Assembly: GCF_026241895.1 (NCBI RefSeq) | Contig: NZ_JAPJIV010000024.1 | Coordinates: 45,036 to 109,035 of the forward strand | Source of the DNA: Pseudomonas sp. RIT-562 | GTDB lineage: Bacteria; Pseudomonadota; Gammaproteobacteria; Pseudomonadales; Pseudomonadaceae | Direction of reading: 5' to 3' | Length of the DNA: 64,000 nt | Shown: piece by piece, positions 56,969-64,000 of the stretch | Position numbering within the stretch: the first letter of the stretch is position 1 | How the letters are laid out: each line of letters starts with the position of its first letter | Program-made: the position numbers and the translations under genes | Notes under the pieces: model-generated | Databases searched by the model: none | What the model was told of the DNA's origin: nothing | The model's input: only the letters and a program-made list of their open reading frames with translations

Positions 56969-58546
56969 TCAAGCCTTGCTCAGCAACGCCGCCGCCAGTA
57001 ACTCCTTGGTGTAAGGATGCTGCGGCGCATCGAACACGGCATGGCTCGCTCCGCGCTCCACCACCTGGCCGTCCTTGATCACGATCATATCGTGTGCCAG
57101 CGCGCGAACCACGGCCAGGTCATGGCTGATGAACAGGTACGTCAGGCCATGTTTTTCCTGGAGCTGTCGCAGCAGGGCGACCACTTGTTTTTGCACGGTA
57201 CGATCCAGTGCCGAAGTCGGTTCGTCCAGCAGGATCAGCGCCGGTTTCAACACCAGGGCTCGGGCAATTGCGATGCGTTGGCGTTGGCCGCCCGAGAACT
57301 CATGGGGATAACGATGGCGACTTTGCGGGTCCAGGCCGACTTCCTCCAGCGCCCGGATCACCTCGGCCTGGCATTGATCGGCGGTGAGCTGGCTGTGCAC
57401 TTCGAGGCCTTCGCTGATGATCTGCGCCACCGACATTCGTGGGCTCAGGCTACCGAAGGGGTCCTGGAACACCACCTGCATTTTCTTGCGCCACGGGCGT
57501 AGCTGTTTTTGCGTGAGGCCGTCCAGCGCCTCTCCCTGAAAGCGGATGCTGCCTTCGGAATCGAGCAGGCGCAGGATCGCCTGGCCCAAGGTCGACTTGC
57601 CCGAACCGGACTCGCCGACGATGCCCAGGGTCTTGCCACGCTGAATGTCCAGGCTGATGCCATCGACAGCGTGCAGGTAGGTCTTGCGCTGGAACAGCCC
57701 GCCACCGAGCACGAACTTGACGCTCAGGTTGTCGACTTCCAGCACATTCTCGCGTTCATCCCGGGGCAAGGCTTCGCCTTCCGGCTCGGCGTTCAGCAGC
57801 ACGCAGCTGTAAGGGTGCTTGGGTTCGGTGAAGAGGGTTTCGCAGGGTGCCTGTTCAACGATTTCCCCGGCCTTCATCACGCACACGCGCTGGGCGATGC
57901 TGCGCACCAGGTTCAGGTCATGGCTGATCAGCAACAGAGACATGCCCAGGCGCTGCTGCAGGGATTTGAGCAGCAACAGGATCTTGCGCTGTACCGTGAC
58001 GTCGAGCGCGGTGGTGGGTTCGTCGGCGATCAGCAGCTGCGGTTCGCAGGCCAGGGCCATGGCGATCATCACCCGTTGCCGTTGGCCGCCGGACAGCTGG
58101 TGCGGGTAGGCCTTGAGTCGCTCCGCGGGTTTTTGAATGCCCACCAGGTGCAGCAATTCGAGGATGCGCGCCTGGGCCGGTTTACCGGTCAGGCCCTTGT
58201 GCAGCAGAAGGGTTTCGCCGATCTGCTTCTCGATGCTGTGCAGTGGGTTAAGCGAAGTCATCGGCTCCTGGAAGATCATCGCGATCCGGTTGCCGCGCAA
58301 TTGACGCAGTACCTTGGGGTCGGCGCCGACCAGTTCCTTGCCGTGATAACGGATGCTGCCGCGGGTCTCGGTGCCGGTCTCCGGCAGCAGCTGCAGGATT
58401 GAATGCGCAGTCACCGATTTGCCGGAGCCGGATTCGCCCACCAGTGCCAGGCATTCGCCGGGACGGATGTCCAGGCTCAGGTTGCGCACTACGGTCTGGC
58501 CACTGAAGGCCACGCTGAGGTCACGGATTTCGATCAGGTTACTCAT
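56969..58546 (-). CDS. yejF: YejF, ABC importer ATPase with two nucleotide-binding domains
   Basis: 525 residues from the ATG at 58546. It holds two complete ATPase halves in one chain: first Walker A GESGSGKSVTAHS and signature LSGGQRQRVMIA, second Walker A GESGSGKSTLGQA and signature FSGGQRQRIAIA, each with a Walker B (LLIADEPTTALD, LILLDEPTSALD). This is the layout of YejF in the microcin C / oligopeptide importer. It energises the YejBE permease at the inner membrane and is last in the yejABEF operon; 42 bases separate it from yejE. Confidence 0.93.
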   Translation of the reverse strand: MSNLIEIRDLSVAFSGQTVVRNLSLDIRPGECLALVGESGSGKSVTAHSILQLLPETGTETRGSIRYHGKELVGADPKVLRQLRGNRIAMIFQEPMTSLNPLHSIEKQIGETLLLHKGLTGKPAQARILELLHLVGIQKPAERLKAYPHQLSGGQRQRVMIAMALACEPQLLIADEPTTALDVTVQRKILLLLKSLQQRLGMSLLLISHDLNLVRSIAQRVCVMKAGEIVEQAPCETLFTEPKHPYSCVLLNAEPEGEALPRDERENVLEVDNLSVKFVLGGGLFQRKTYLHAVDGISLDIQRGKTLGIVGESGSGKSTLGQAILRLLDSEGSIRFQGEALDGLTQKQLRPWRKKMQVVFQDPFGSLSPRMSVAQIISEGLEVHSQLTADQCQAEVIRALEEVGLDPQSRHRYPHEFSGGQRQRIAIARALVLKPALILLDEPTSALDRTVQKQVVALLRQLQEKHGLTYLFISHDLAVVRALAHDMIVIKDGQVVERGASHAVFDAPQHPYTKELLAAALLSKA

Positions 58547-58588
58547 ATCAACGGGTCGTCTCTGATGATCGGGGATCAAGATCGCGGA

Positions 58589-59611
58589 TCAAGATCGCGG
58601 ATCAAACGCATCGCGCAAGGCCTCACCGATAAACACCAGCAAGGAAAGAATCAGCGCCAGGGTGAAAAATGCCGTCAACCCGAGCCAGGGCGCCTGCAGG
58701 TTCTGCTTGCCCTGGCCGATCAGCTCACCCAGGGAGGCACTGCCGGCGGGCATGCCGAAGCCGAGGAAGTCCAGGGCCGTCAGGGTTGAAATTGCCCCGG
58801 TCAGAATAAAAGGAAGGTAGCTCAAAGTCGCATTCATGGCGTTGGGCAGGATGTGCCGCACGATGACCTTGCGATCCGTCAGCCCGAGTGCCCGCGCCGC
58901 CTTGACGTATTCCAGGTTGCGCCCACGCAGGAACTCGGCACGCACCACGTCCACCAGGGCGAGCCAGGAGAACAGCGCCATGATCCCCAGCAGCCACCAG
59001 AAGTTCGGCTCGACGAAACCCGAGAGAATGATCAACAGGTACAGCACCGGCAAACCCGACCACACCTCCAGCAGGCGTTGACCAAGCAAGTCCACCCAGC
59101 CGCCGTAATAGCCCTGTAGTGCGCCAGCGGCAATGCCGATCAACGCGCTGACCACCGTCAGCATCAGTGCAAACAGGATCGACACCCGCGCGCCGAAAAT
59201 CACCCGGGCCAGCACATCGCGGGCCTGGTCGTCAGTGCCCAGCCAGTTCACGCTCGAAGGCGGGCTGGGGGCGGGTTTGCTCAGGTCATAATTTGGCGTG
59301 TCAGCACTGAAAGGGATGGGCGGGAACAGCATCCAGCCGCCGTCTTTCTCGATCAGCTTCTGCACATATTCGCTGCGGTAATCCGCCTGGAACGGCAGCT
59401 GTCCACCGAACTCCTGCTCGGTGTGGCGCTTGAAGGCGGGGAAATACAGATCGCCCTGGTAACTGACCAGCAGCGGCTTGTCGTTGGCGATGAGTTCGCC
59501 CCCCAGGGTCAGCAGGAACAGGCCGATGAACAGCCACAAGGACCACCAGCCACGACGGTTTTTGCGGAAACGTTCGAAGCGCCGGCGACCCAGCGGCGAG
59601 AGCGTGAACAT
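58589..59611 (-). CDS. yejE: YejE, ABC importer permease
   Basis: 340 residues. Helix 1 spans about 22-42, a long periplasmic loop follows at 43-135, then about five further helices. The permease contact motif lies in EYVKAARALGLTDRKVIVRHILPNAMNA. The large loop after helix 1 (including DYRSEYVQKLIEKDGGWMLF) is the YejE hallmark. It forms the membrane channel with YejB for peptide-type substrates such as microcin C or peptidyl nucleosides. The start overlaps the yejB stop by one base (TGATG). Confidence 0.94.
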   Translation of the reverse strand: MFTLSPLGRRRFERFRKNRRGWWSLWLFIGLFLLTLGGELIANDKPLLVSYQGDLYFPAFKRHTEQEFGGQLPFQADYRSEYVQKLIEKDGGWMLFPPIPFSADTPNYDLSKPAPSPPSSVNWLGTDDQARDVLARVIFGARVSILFALMLTVVSALIGIAAGALQGYYGGWVDLLGQRLLEVWSGLPVLYLLIILSGFVEPNFWWLLGIMALFSWLALVDVVRAEFLRGRNLEYVKAARALGLTDRKVIVRHILPNAMNATLSYLPFILTGAISTLTALDFLGFGMPAGSASLGELIGQGKQNLQAPWLGLTAFFTLALILSLLVFIGEALRDAFDPRS

Positions 59612-60672
59612 CAGGCGTTCCTCGCGGCGAAGTCGATACGCGGGTCGACCAGGGTGTAGCAGAGGTCGCCAATCAGCTTAATCAGCAGGCCGAACAGGGT
59701 GAAGATAAACAGTGAGCCGAAGACTACCGGGTAGTCCCGCGAGACGGCCGCCTCGTAACTCATGCGCCCCAGGCCATCCAGGGAGAAAATCACTTCGATC
59801 AGCAGCGAGCCGGCGAAGAACACGCTGATGAACGCCTGGGGAATTCCCGAAACCACCAGCAGCATAGCGTTGCGAAACACGTGGCCGTACAGCACCCGGC
59901 GTTCGCTCATGCCTTTGGCGCGGGCCGTGACCACGTATTGGCGGGTGATTTCATTGAGGAAGGAATTCTTGGTGAGGATGGTCAGGGTCGCAAACCCGCC
60001 AATGACCAACGAGGTCACCGGCAGCACCAGATGCCAGAAGTAGTCGGCGATCTTGCCCAAGGTCGACAGCGAATCGAAGTTGTCCGAGACCAGGCCACGC
60101 ACCGGGAACCAGTTCAGTGAAGTGCCCCCGGCGAACATGACGATCAGGAACATCGCGAACAGGAACGCCGGCATCGCATAGCCGATGATGATCGCGGTGC
60201 TGCTCCAGATGTCGAAATGACTGCCGTGGCGCACCGCCTTGCGAATGCCCAGCGGGATCGATACCAGGTAGGTGATCAGCGTGGCCCACAGGCCGAGGGA
60301 AATGGTCACCGGCATCTTTTCCAGGATCAGGTCGGTGACCGTGGCGCCGCGGAAAAAGCTTTTGCCGAAGTCCAGGCGGGCATAACTGGTGAGCATCAGC
60401 CACAGGCGCTCGTGGGCCGGCTTGTCAAAGCCGTACTGTTTTTCGATCTCCTTGATCAGTTGCGGATCTAGCCCGCGACTGGCCCGCGAACTGGCGGCAG
60501 GCGCCTCGCCGGAACCGCCGCCGACACTGGCTCCGCCGATCCCTTGCAGGTGCGCGATGGCCTGTTCTACCGGCCCCCCTGGAGCGGCCTGAACGATGAC
60601 GAAGTTGACCAAAAGAATGATCACCAGCGTCGGAATGATCAGCAGCAAACGCCTTAACGTATAAGCCCACAT
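59611..60672 (-). CDS. yejB: YejB, ABC importer permease
   Basis: 353 residues from the ATG at 60672; the longer frame runs into yejA. It has the OppB-type fold: YTLRRLLLIIPTLVIILLVNF at the N-terminus, a polar insert with a Gly/Ser-rich stretch at about 45-65, FRGATVTDLILEKMPVTISLGL, and the contact motif RQYVVTARAKGMSERRVLYGHVFRNA. With YejE it builds the transmembrane pore. One-base overlaps with both yejA and yejE show tight coupling. Confidence 0.94.
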   Translation of the reverse strand: MWAYTLRRLLLIIPTLVIILLVNFVIVQAAPGGPVEQAIAHLQGIGGASVGGGSGEAPAASSRASRGLDPQLIKEIEKQYGFDKPAHERLWLMLTSYARLDFGKSFFRGATVTDLILEKMPVTISLGLWATLITYLVSIPLGIRKAVRHGSHFDIWSSTAIIIGYAMPAFLFAMFLIVMFAGGTSLNWFPVRGLVSDNFDSLSTLGKIADYFWHLVLPVTSLVIGGFATLTILTKNSFLNEITRQYVVTARAKGMSERRVLYGHVFRNAMLLVVSGIPQAFISVFFAGSLLIEVIFSLDGLGRMSYEAAVSRDYPVVFGSLFIFTLFGLLIKLIGDLCYTLVDPRIDFAARNA

Positions 60673-62540
60673 CAATGCGGCCCTCCGGGTTTGCTGCGAC
60701 TGATGCGCTCGGCGGTCATCTGCTGGTTGGTCAGGGGCGTGGTGCTCACCTCCCACCAGCTTTCAATGGCTTCGTCATTACTCGCCTGTTCGTTAGGCAT
60801 GCCGAAGCGATTCCACCACACGGTGGAAGTCCCCGGCGGGTAATAATTGGGAATCCAGTAGTAATTCCATTGCAGCACCCGATCCAGCGCGTGGGCGTAG
60901 CGCAGCATGTCCGCCTGGGTCGAGGCGCGGAGCAGGCCGTTGATCAGGCTGTCGACCGCCGGGTTCTTCAGCACCATGTAGTTGTTGGCACCCGGATCGT
61001 TGGCCGAGGTCGAGCCGAAATAATTCAGCAGCTCGCCACCTGGCGCGGTAGTGACCGGGTAGCCGGTGACGATCATGTCGTAGTCGCGGCTCATCAGGCG
61101 GTTGACGTACTGGGAGGCGTCGATGCGACGGATATTCAGGTCGATGCCGATTTGTTTCAGCGTGCGCTTGTACGGCAGCAGCAGGCGGTCCATGCCGTTC
61201 TGGCTGACCAGGAAGGTGAAACTAAGCGCCTTGCCTTCGGCGTTCACCAGTTGATCGCCCTCGGGTTTCCAGCCGGCCTGTTCCAGCAGCTCCAGGGCCT
61301 GCAACTGTTTGTCGCGGATCACGCCGCTGCCATCGGTTTTCGGCGCTTCGAACACCTGGGTGAACACTTCGTCGGGGATCTGCCCGCGCAACGGTTCGAG
61401 GATCGCCAGTTCGGCAGCGTCCGGCAGATGCCGTGCGGCCAGTTCGGTATTGGAGAAGAAGCTCTGCTGGCGGATGTACAGGTTGCGCATCATCTGCCGG
61501 TTGCTCCATTCGAAATCCCAGAGCATGGCCAGCGCCTGGCGGGTGCGCCGATCCTGGAACATCGGGTTTTGCAGATTGAACACGAAACCCTGGCTCGGTT
61601 GCGGAGCCTGGGTGGCCAGGTGCGCTTTTTGCAGGCGACCGTCGCGCAGGGCAGGGCTGTCGTAGCCGATGGAGTAACCCGTGGCGGAAAATTCGCGGTT
61701 GTAGTCATAGGCACCGCCACGCAAGACCTGGCGCGCGACGTCGATATCACCAAAGTATTCGATGCTGAAATGGTCGAAATTGTACAGGCCGCGACTTACC
61801 GGCAAATCCTTGCCCCACCAGTCAGGGTTGCGTTCGAAGGTGATGCTGCGCCCGGAGTCGACCTTGCCGACTTTGTACGGGCCGCTGCCCAGTGGTGCCT
61901 CGTAGCCGCCGCCACCGGCGAAATCCCGGGTCTTCCACCAGTGCTCGGGAAACACCGGCAGGGTGGCGACGTCCAGGGGCAGGGTGCGGTTCTCGTTATT
62001 CTTGAAATCGAACCGAACCGTCAGCGGCGACTCGATCTCAACGCTTTTGACGTCGGCAAACTGGGTGCGATAACGCAGGCTGCCCTGGGTCATCAGCAGA
62101 TCGAAGGAGTAGCGCACGTCTTCGGCGGTGATGGGTGTGCCATCGGCGAAACGCGCCTTGGGGTTCAGGTAGAAGCGCAGGAACAGGCCGTCATCGGAGC
62201 GTTCCATCTGCTGCGCCACCAGGCCATACACGGTGTAGGGTTCGTCCATCGAGCGCTGGGCCAAGGGCGAGTAGAGCATGCCGTCGATCTGCGAGACGCC
62301 AATGCCTTTGTCGATGTACGGCAATATGTGATCGAAGTGCCCGATCTCGATCGCCGAGCGCCGCAAGGTGCCGCCTTTGGGGGCTTGGGGATTGGCGTAG
62401 GCAAAATGACTGAAGCCGGAAGGATATTTGGCCGGTTCGCCGTACACGGTCAGCGCATGTTGCGGTGCTGCATTCACACCTGCAGCGCCGATCAACAGGG
62501 CTACGGCGGTGAATAACACAGTAGGGAAAACCAGTCGCAT
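60672..62540 (-). CDS. yejA: YejA, periplasmic peptide-binding protein
   Basis: 622 residues from the ATG at 62540 with AAGG upstream; frames further up are not plausible. A signal peptide covers 1-24 (ends GVNA). The mature part is an SBP family 5 protein: GTPITAEDVRYSFDLLM, SGPYKVGKVDSGRSITFERNPDWWGKD and the C-terminal FGMPNEQASNDEA. It captures short peptides or peptide-nucleotide antibiotics for YejBEF. In P. aeruginosa the related Npp operon has two binding proteins, as I recall; here only one is present. Confidence 0.93.
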   Translation of the reverse strand: MRLVFPTVLFTAVALLIGAAGVNAAPQHALTVYGEPAKYPSGFSHFAYANPQAPKGGTLRRSAIEIGHFDHILPYIDKGIGVSQIDGMLYSPLAQRSMDEPYTVYGLVAQQMERSDDGLFLRFYLNPKARFADGTPITAEDVRYSFDLLMTQGSLRYRTQFADVKSVEIESPLTVRFDFKNNENRTLPLDVATLPVFPEHWWKTRDFAGGGGYEAPLGSGPYKVGKVDSGRSITFERNPDWWGKDLPVSRGLYNFDHFSIEYFGDIDVARQVLRGGAYDYNREFSATGYSIGYDSPALRDGRLQKAHLATQAPQPSQGFVFNLQNPMFQDRRTRQALAMLWDFEWSNRQMMRNLYIRQQSFFSNTELAARHLPDAAELAILEPLRGQIPDEVFTQVFEAPKTDGSGVIRDKQLQALELLEQAGWKPEGDQLVNAEGKALSFTFLVSQNGMDRLLLPYKRTLKQIGIDLNIRRIDASQYVNRLMSRDYDMIVTGYPVTTAPGGELLNYFGSTSANDPGANNYMVLKNPAVDSLINGLLRASTQADMLRYAHALDRVLQWNYYWIPNYYPPGTSTVWWNRFGMPNEQASNDEAIESWWEVSTTPLTNQQMTAERISRSKPGGPH

Positions 62541-62622
62541 TGTCAGCCTTAAAGCCGGGCGGTCGATAACCGCAATTTGTACGCTAGCGGCGCATCCCTC
62601 GCCACCCGAATTAATGTCCCAA

Positions 62623-62654
62623 ACACAACGGCCCACCAAAAGGCGGGCCGTCGT
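62623..62654 (-). terminator. Hairpin after the parvulin gene
   Basis: ACGGCCCACC with GGCGGGCCGT form a stem around AAAA. It lies 22 bases past the parvulin stop and ahead of yejA on the minus strand. The T run is weak (GTTGTGTTTG), so the terminator call is tentative. Confidence 0.5.
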
Positions 62655-62675
62655 GGCGAAAGCTGCGCGGACTGA

Positions 62676-62957
62676 TCAGTCCTGGCGGCTGGTCACTTCC
62701 AGCAGGTGGTAGCCAAACTGGGTCTTGACCGGGCCTTGCACCACGTTGATCGGTGCGCTGAATACTACGGTGTCGAACTCCTTGACCATCTGGCCCGGGC
62801 CGAACGAACCCAGGTCGCCGCCCTGGCGGCTGGAAGGGCAGGTGGAGTTGGCTTTGGCGACTTCGGCGAAGTCTGCGCCGCCCTCGATCTGGGTTTTCAG
62901 TTCGTTGCACTTGGCTTCGCTGGCAACGAGGATGTGACGGGCAGTGGCTTTAGGCAT
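62676..62957 (-). CDS. Single-domain parvulin peptidyl-prolyl isomerase (second copy)
   Basis: 93 residues from the ATG at 62957. PpiC-type rotamase with ARHILVASEAKCNEL, ANSTCPSSRQGGDLGSFGPGQM and GPVKTQFGYHLLEVTSR. No signal peptide, so cytoplasmic, like E. coli PpiC. It is close kin to the gene at 46593; the shared blocks differ at many positions, so the duplication is old. A hairpin follows it and yejA begins 135 bases further on. Confidence 0.94.
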   Translation of the reverse strand: MPKATARHILVASEAKCNELKTQIEGGADFAEVAKANSTCPSSRQGGDLGSFGPGQMVKEFDTVVFSAPINVVQGPVKTQFGYHLLEVTSRQD

Positions 62958-63039
62958 GGGTAAAACTCCAATCAATGTTCAGTAAAGTGGTGAGCCTACC
63001 GGATTCAGTGGCCCATTTCTTCTCAAAGTTCCATCGGTC

Positions 63040-63921
63040 CTACAAGCCGGCCTCGGACAGCCTTTGTGCATGTTGCACATACAGGTCGACCGGGTCGAGA
63101 CCTTTGCGCACTCGTCCGGCGGTCTGGTTGATGGCGTCCAGGTGATCCATCGGATAGTCCGAACGTATCACTTTGCCCAGGTGGGAGCTGTAGCGACCGA
63201 CCATGCCGTCGTTTTGATCGACTTCCTTGACGAAGTAGCGGGAGAACGCCCGGGAAAAGATGTGCAACGGGTCCAGCGCATTGCCGCCTTCGTCGACCAG
63301 ATTGCCCTGCACGGTGCCGCTCCAGGAGTAGTAGCGAATCCCCGCCACTACTTCGCGGCCCATCCCGCCCCAGGTATCAGGTAAACCCTGGGGGAATTTG
63401 CGGTTGAACGCAGCAACGCCTTCGGTGGTGAGCGCCTTCAGCGCAGCGACGGCGTTCTGGGGCATCTCTGATTTGCCACTCAGCACTGACAGGAAGTCGG
63501 CGAACAAGGTTGCGACAGTTTCGGCCACCTGCTCCGGCAGGCGCCCGGGCGTCAGCGCCTGGCGCAGGCAGTCCGCCAGTTCGGAACCGTGATTGGGGCC
63601 ACTGACCGATGTAACCGACGCGACGACCTGAGGGTTGACTGCACCGGCGTAGCGCGCGGCAAGTGCGCCTTGGCTGTGGCCGATGAGGTTGACCTTTTGC
63701 GCGCCAGTGCCATCGAGCACCCTTTGAATTTGCGCCAACAGCTGTTCGCCTCGCGTTTCATTGCAGTGGGTGGCAGACAGGTGCGGGACGAACACTCTGG
63801 CGCCAGCGCCTATGAGTGCGGGGCGAATATCGTGGAAGTGTTCGAACGGGCCGATTCGATCGAAGCCGAAAAGCCCATGGACCAGCAGGATCGGGTAGTG
63901 GGTTTGTGCATTCCGTTGCAT
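63040..63921 (-). CDS. Triacylglycerol lipase, P. fragi-type family I.1
   Basis: 293 residues, alpha/beta hydrolase. It starts close to THYPILLVHGLFGFDRIGPF, with the oxyanion HGLFG, then the nucleophile elbow GHSQG (Ser83). Catalytic Asp238 is in NDGMVGRYSS and His260 in SDYPMDHLD, the P. fragi lipase pattern. There is no signal peptide, as in that group. Only two cysteines occur (about 53 and 118), not the disulfide pair of P. aeruginosa LipA. No lipase foldase gene follows in view. It hydrolyses triglyceride or shorter esters; secretion, if any, is by an unseen route. Confidence 0.93.
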   Translation of the reverse strand: MQRNAQTHYPILLVHGLFGFDRIGPFEHFHDIRPALIGAGARVFVPHLSATHCNETRGEQLLAQIQRVLDGTGAQKVNLIGHSQGALAARYAGAVNPQVVASVTSVSGPNHGSELADCLRQALTPGRLPEQVAETVATLFADFLSVLSGKSEMPQNAVAALKALTTEGVAAFNRKFPQGLPDTWGGMGREVVAGIRYYSWSGTVQGNLVDEGGNALDPLHIFSRAFSRYFVKEVDQNDGMVGRYSSHLGKVIRSDYPMDHLDAINQTAGRVRKGLDPVDLYVQHAQRLSEAGL

Positions 63922-64000
63922 GGGGTCGTTCCTTTTAGTGCAGCCATTGCGGGGCGTGTTCTGCGGCCCACTCTAATCCACTCCTGCCACGTGGGCTGTC

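Noticed and set aside
60675..62516. 613-codon frame opposite yejA
   Set aside because: A mirror of yejA codons; no family resemblance.

Overview
The window is a stretch of Pseudomonas chromosome, most likely from the P. fluorescens complex. Four things point there: high GC with Pseudomonas codon use; many REP/REPIN palindromes of the GTAGGAGC and GTGGGAGC families; conserved Pseudomonas gene pairs (cysI with a DUF934 partner, 3-hydroxybutyrate dehydrogenase with a GntP permease and an HbcR-type regulator, yejABEF); and a P. fragi-type lipase. I saw no rRNA, tRNA, CRISPR array, prophage or insertion sequence. The content is mostly core metabolism with two large accessory effector-like genes.

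Layout. 1-6.2 kb: a fatty-acid hydroxylase cut by the window edge, a LysR regulator, an exported amidohydrolase, an SCP2 protein with a histidine-phosphatase-fold partner, and sohB. 6.4-20.4 kb: two paralogous toxin-like proteins (N-terminal domain resembling the Pseudomonas dermonecrotic-toxin family, leucine-rich repeats, NEL-type ubiquitin-ligase region). They flank a sulfite reductase block (cysI, DUF934), a periplasmic binding protein and a DUF2970 protein. The first paralog has lost the NEL cysteine and most of that domain. The second keeps the cysteine but is split by a one-base frameshift at about 18043. 20.4-28.4 kb: metH, cti (cis-trans fatty acid isomerase), a membrane acyltransferase and nfuA.

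28.5-38.2 kb is a cobalamin region. cbtB-cbtA-cobE-cobM runs leftward and cobW-cobN-chlI-VWA runs rightward. Each operon has its own cobalamin riboswitch, and the two riboswitches stand back to back around a REPIN. cobN carries a REPIN inside its coding sequence, in frame. metH, also in the window, is a B12-dependent consumer of this pathway.

38.2-50.7 kb: poxB, a DHA2 drug-efflux-type MFS gene with a divergent LysR regulator, a TerC-CBS membrane protein, a RidA and PLP deaminase pair, a 42-bp minisatellite grown inside a REP pair, a parvulin, a hybrid sensor kinase and a PilT/PilU-like ATPase. 50.8-56.8 kb is a ketone-body locus: acetoacetyl-CoA synthetase, 3-hydroxybutyrate dehydrogenase, GntP permease and a sigma-54 activator, with a good -24/-12 promoter and two matching dyads that could be activator sites. 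57-64 kb: the yejABEF peptide/microcin-C-type ABC importer, a second parvulin and a lipase without a signal peptide.

All function calls come from reading the protein sequences and recalling families; no database search was run.
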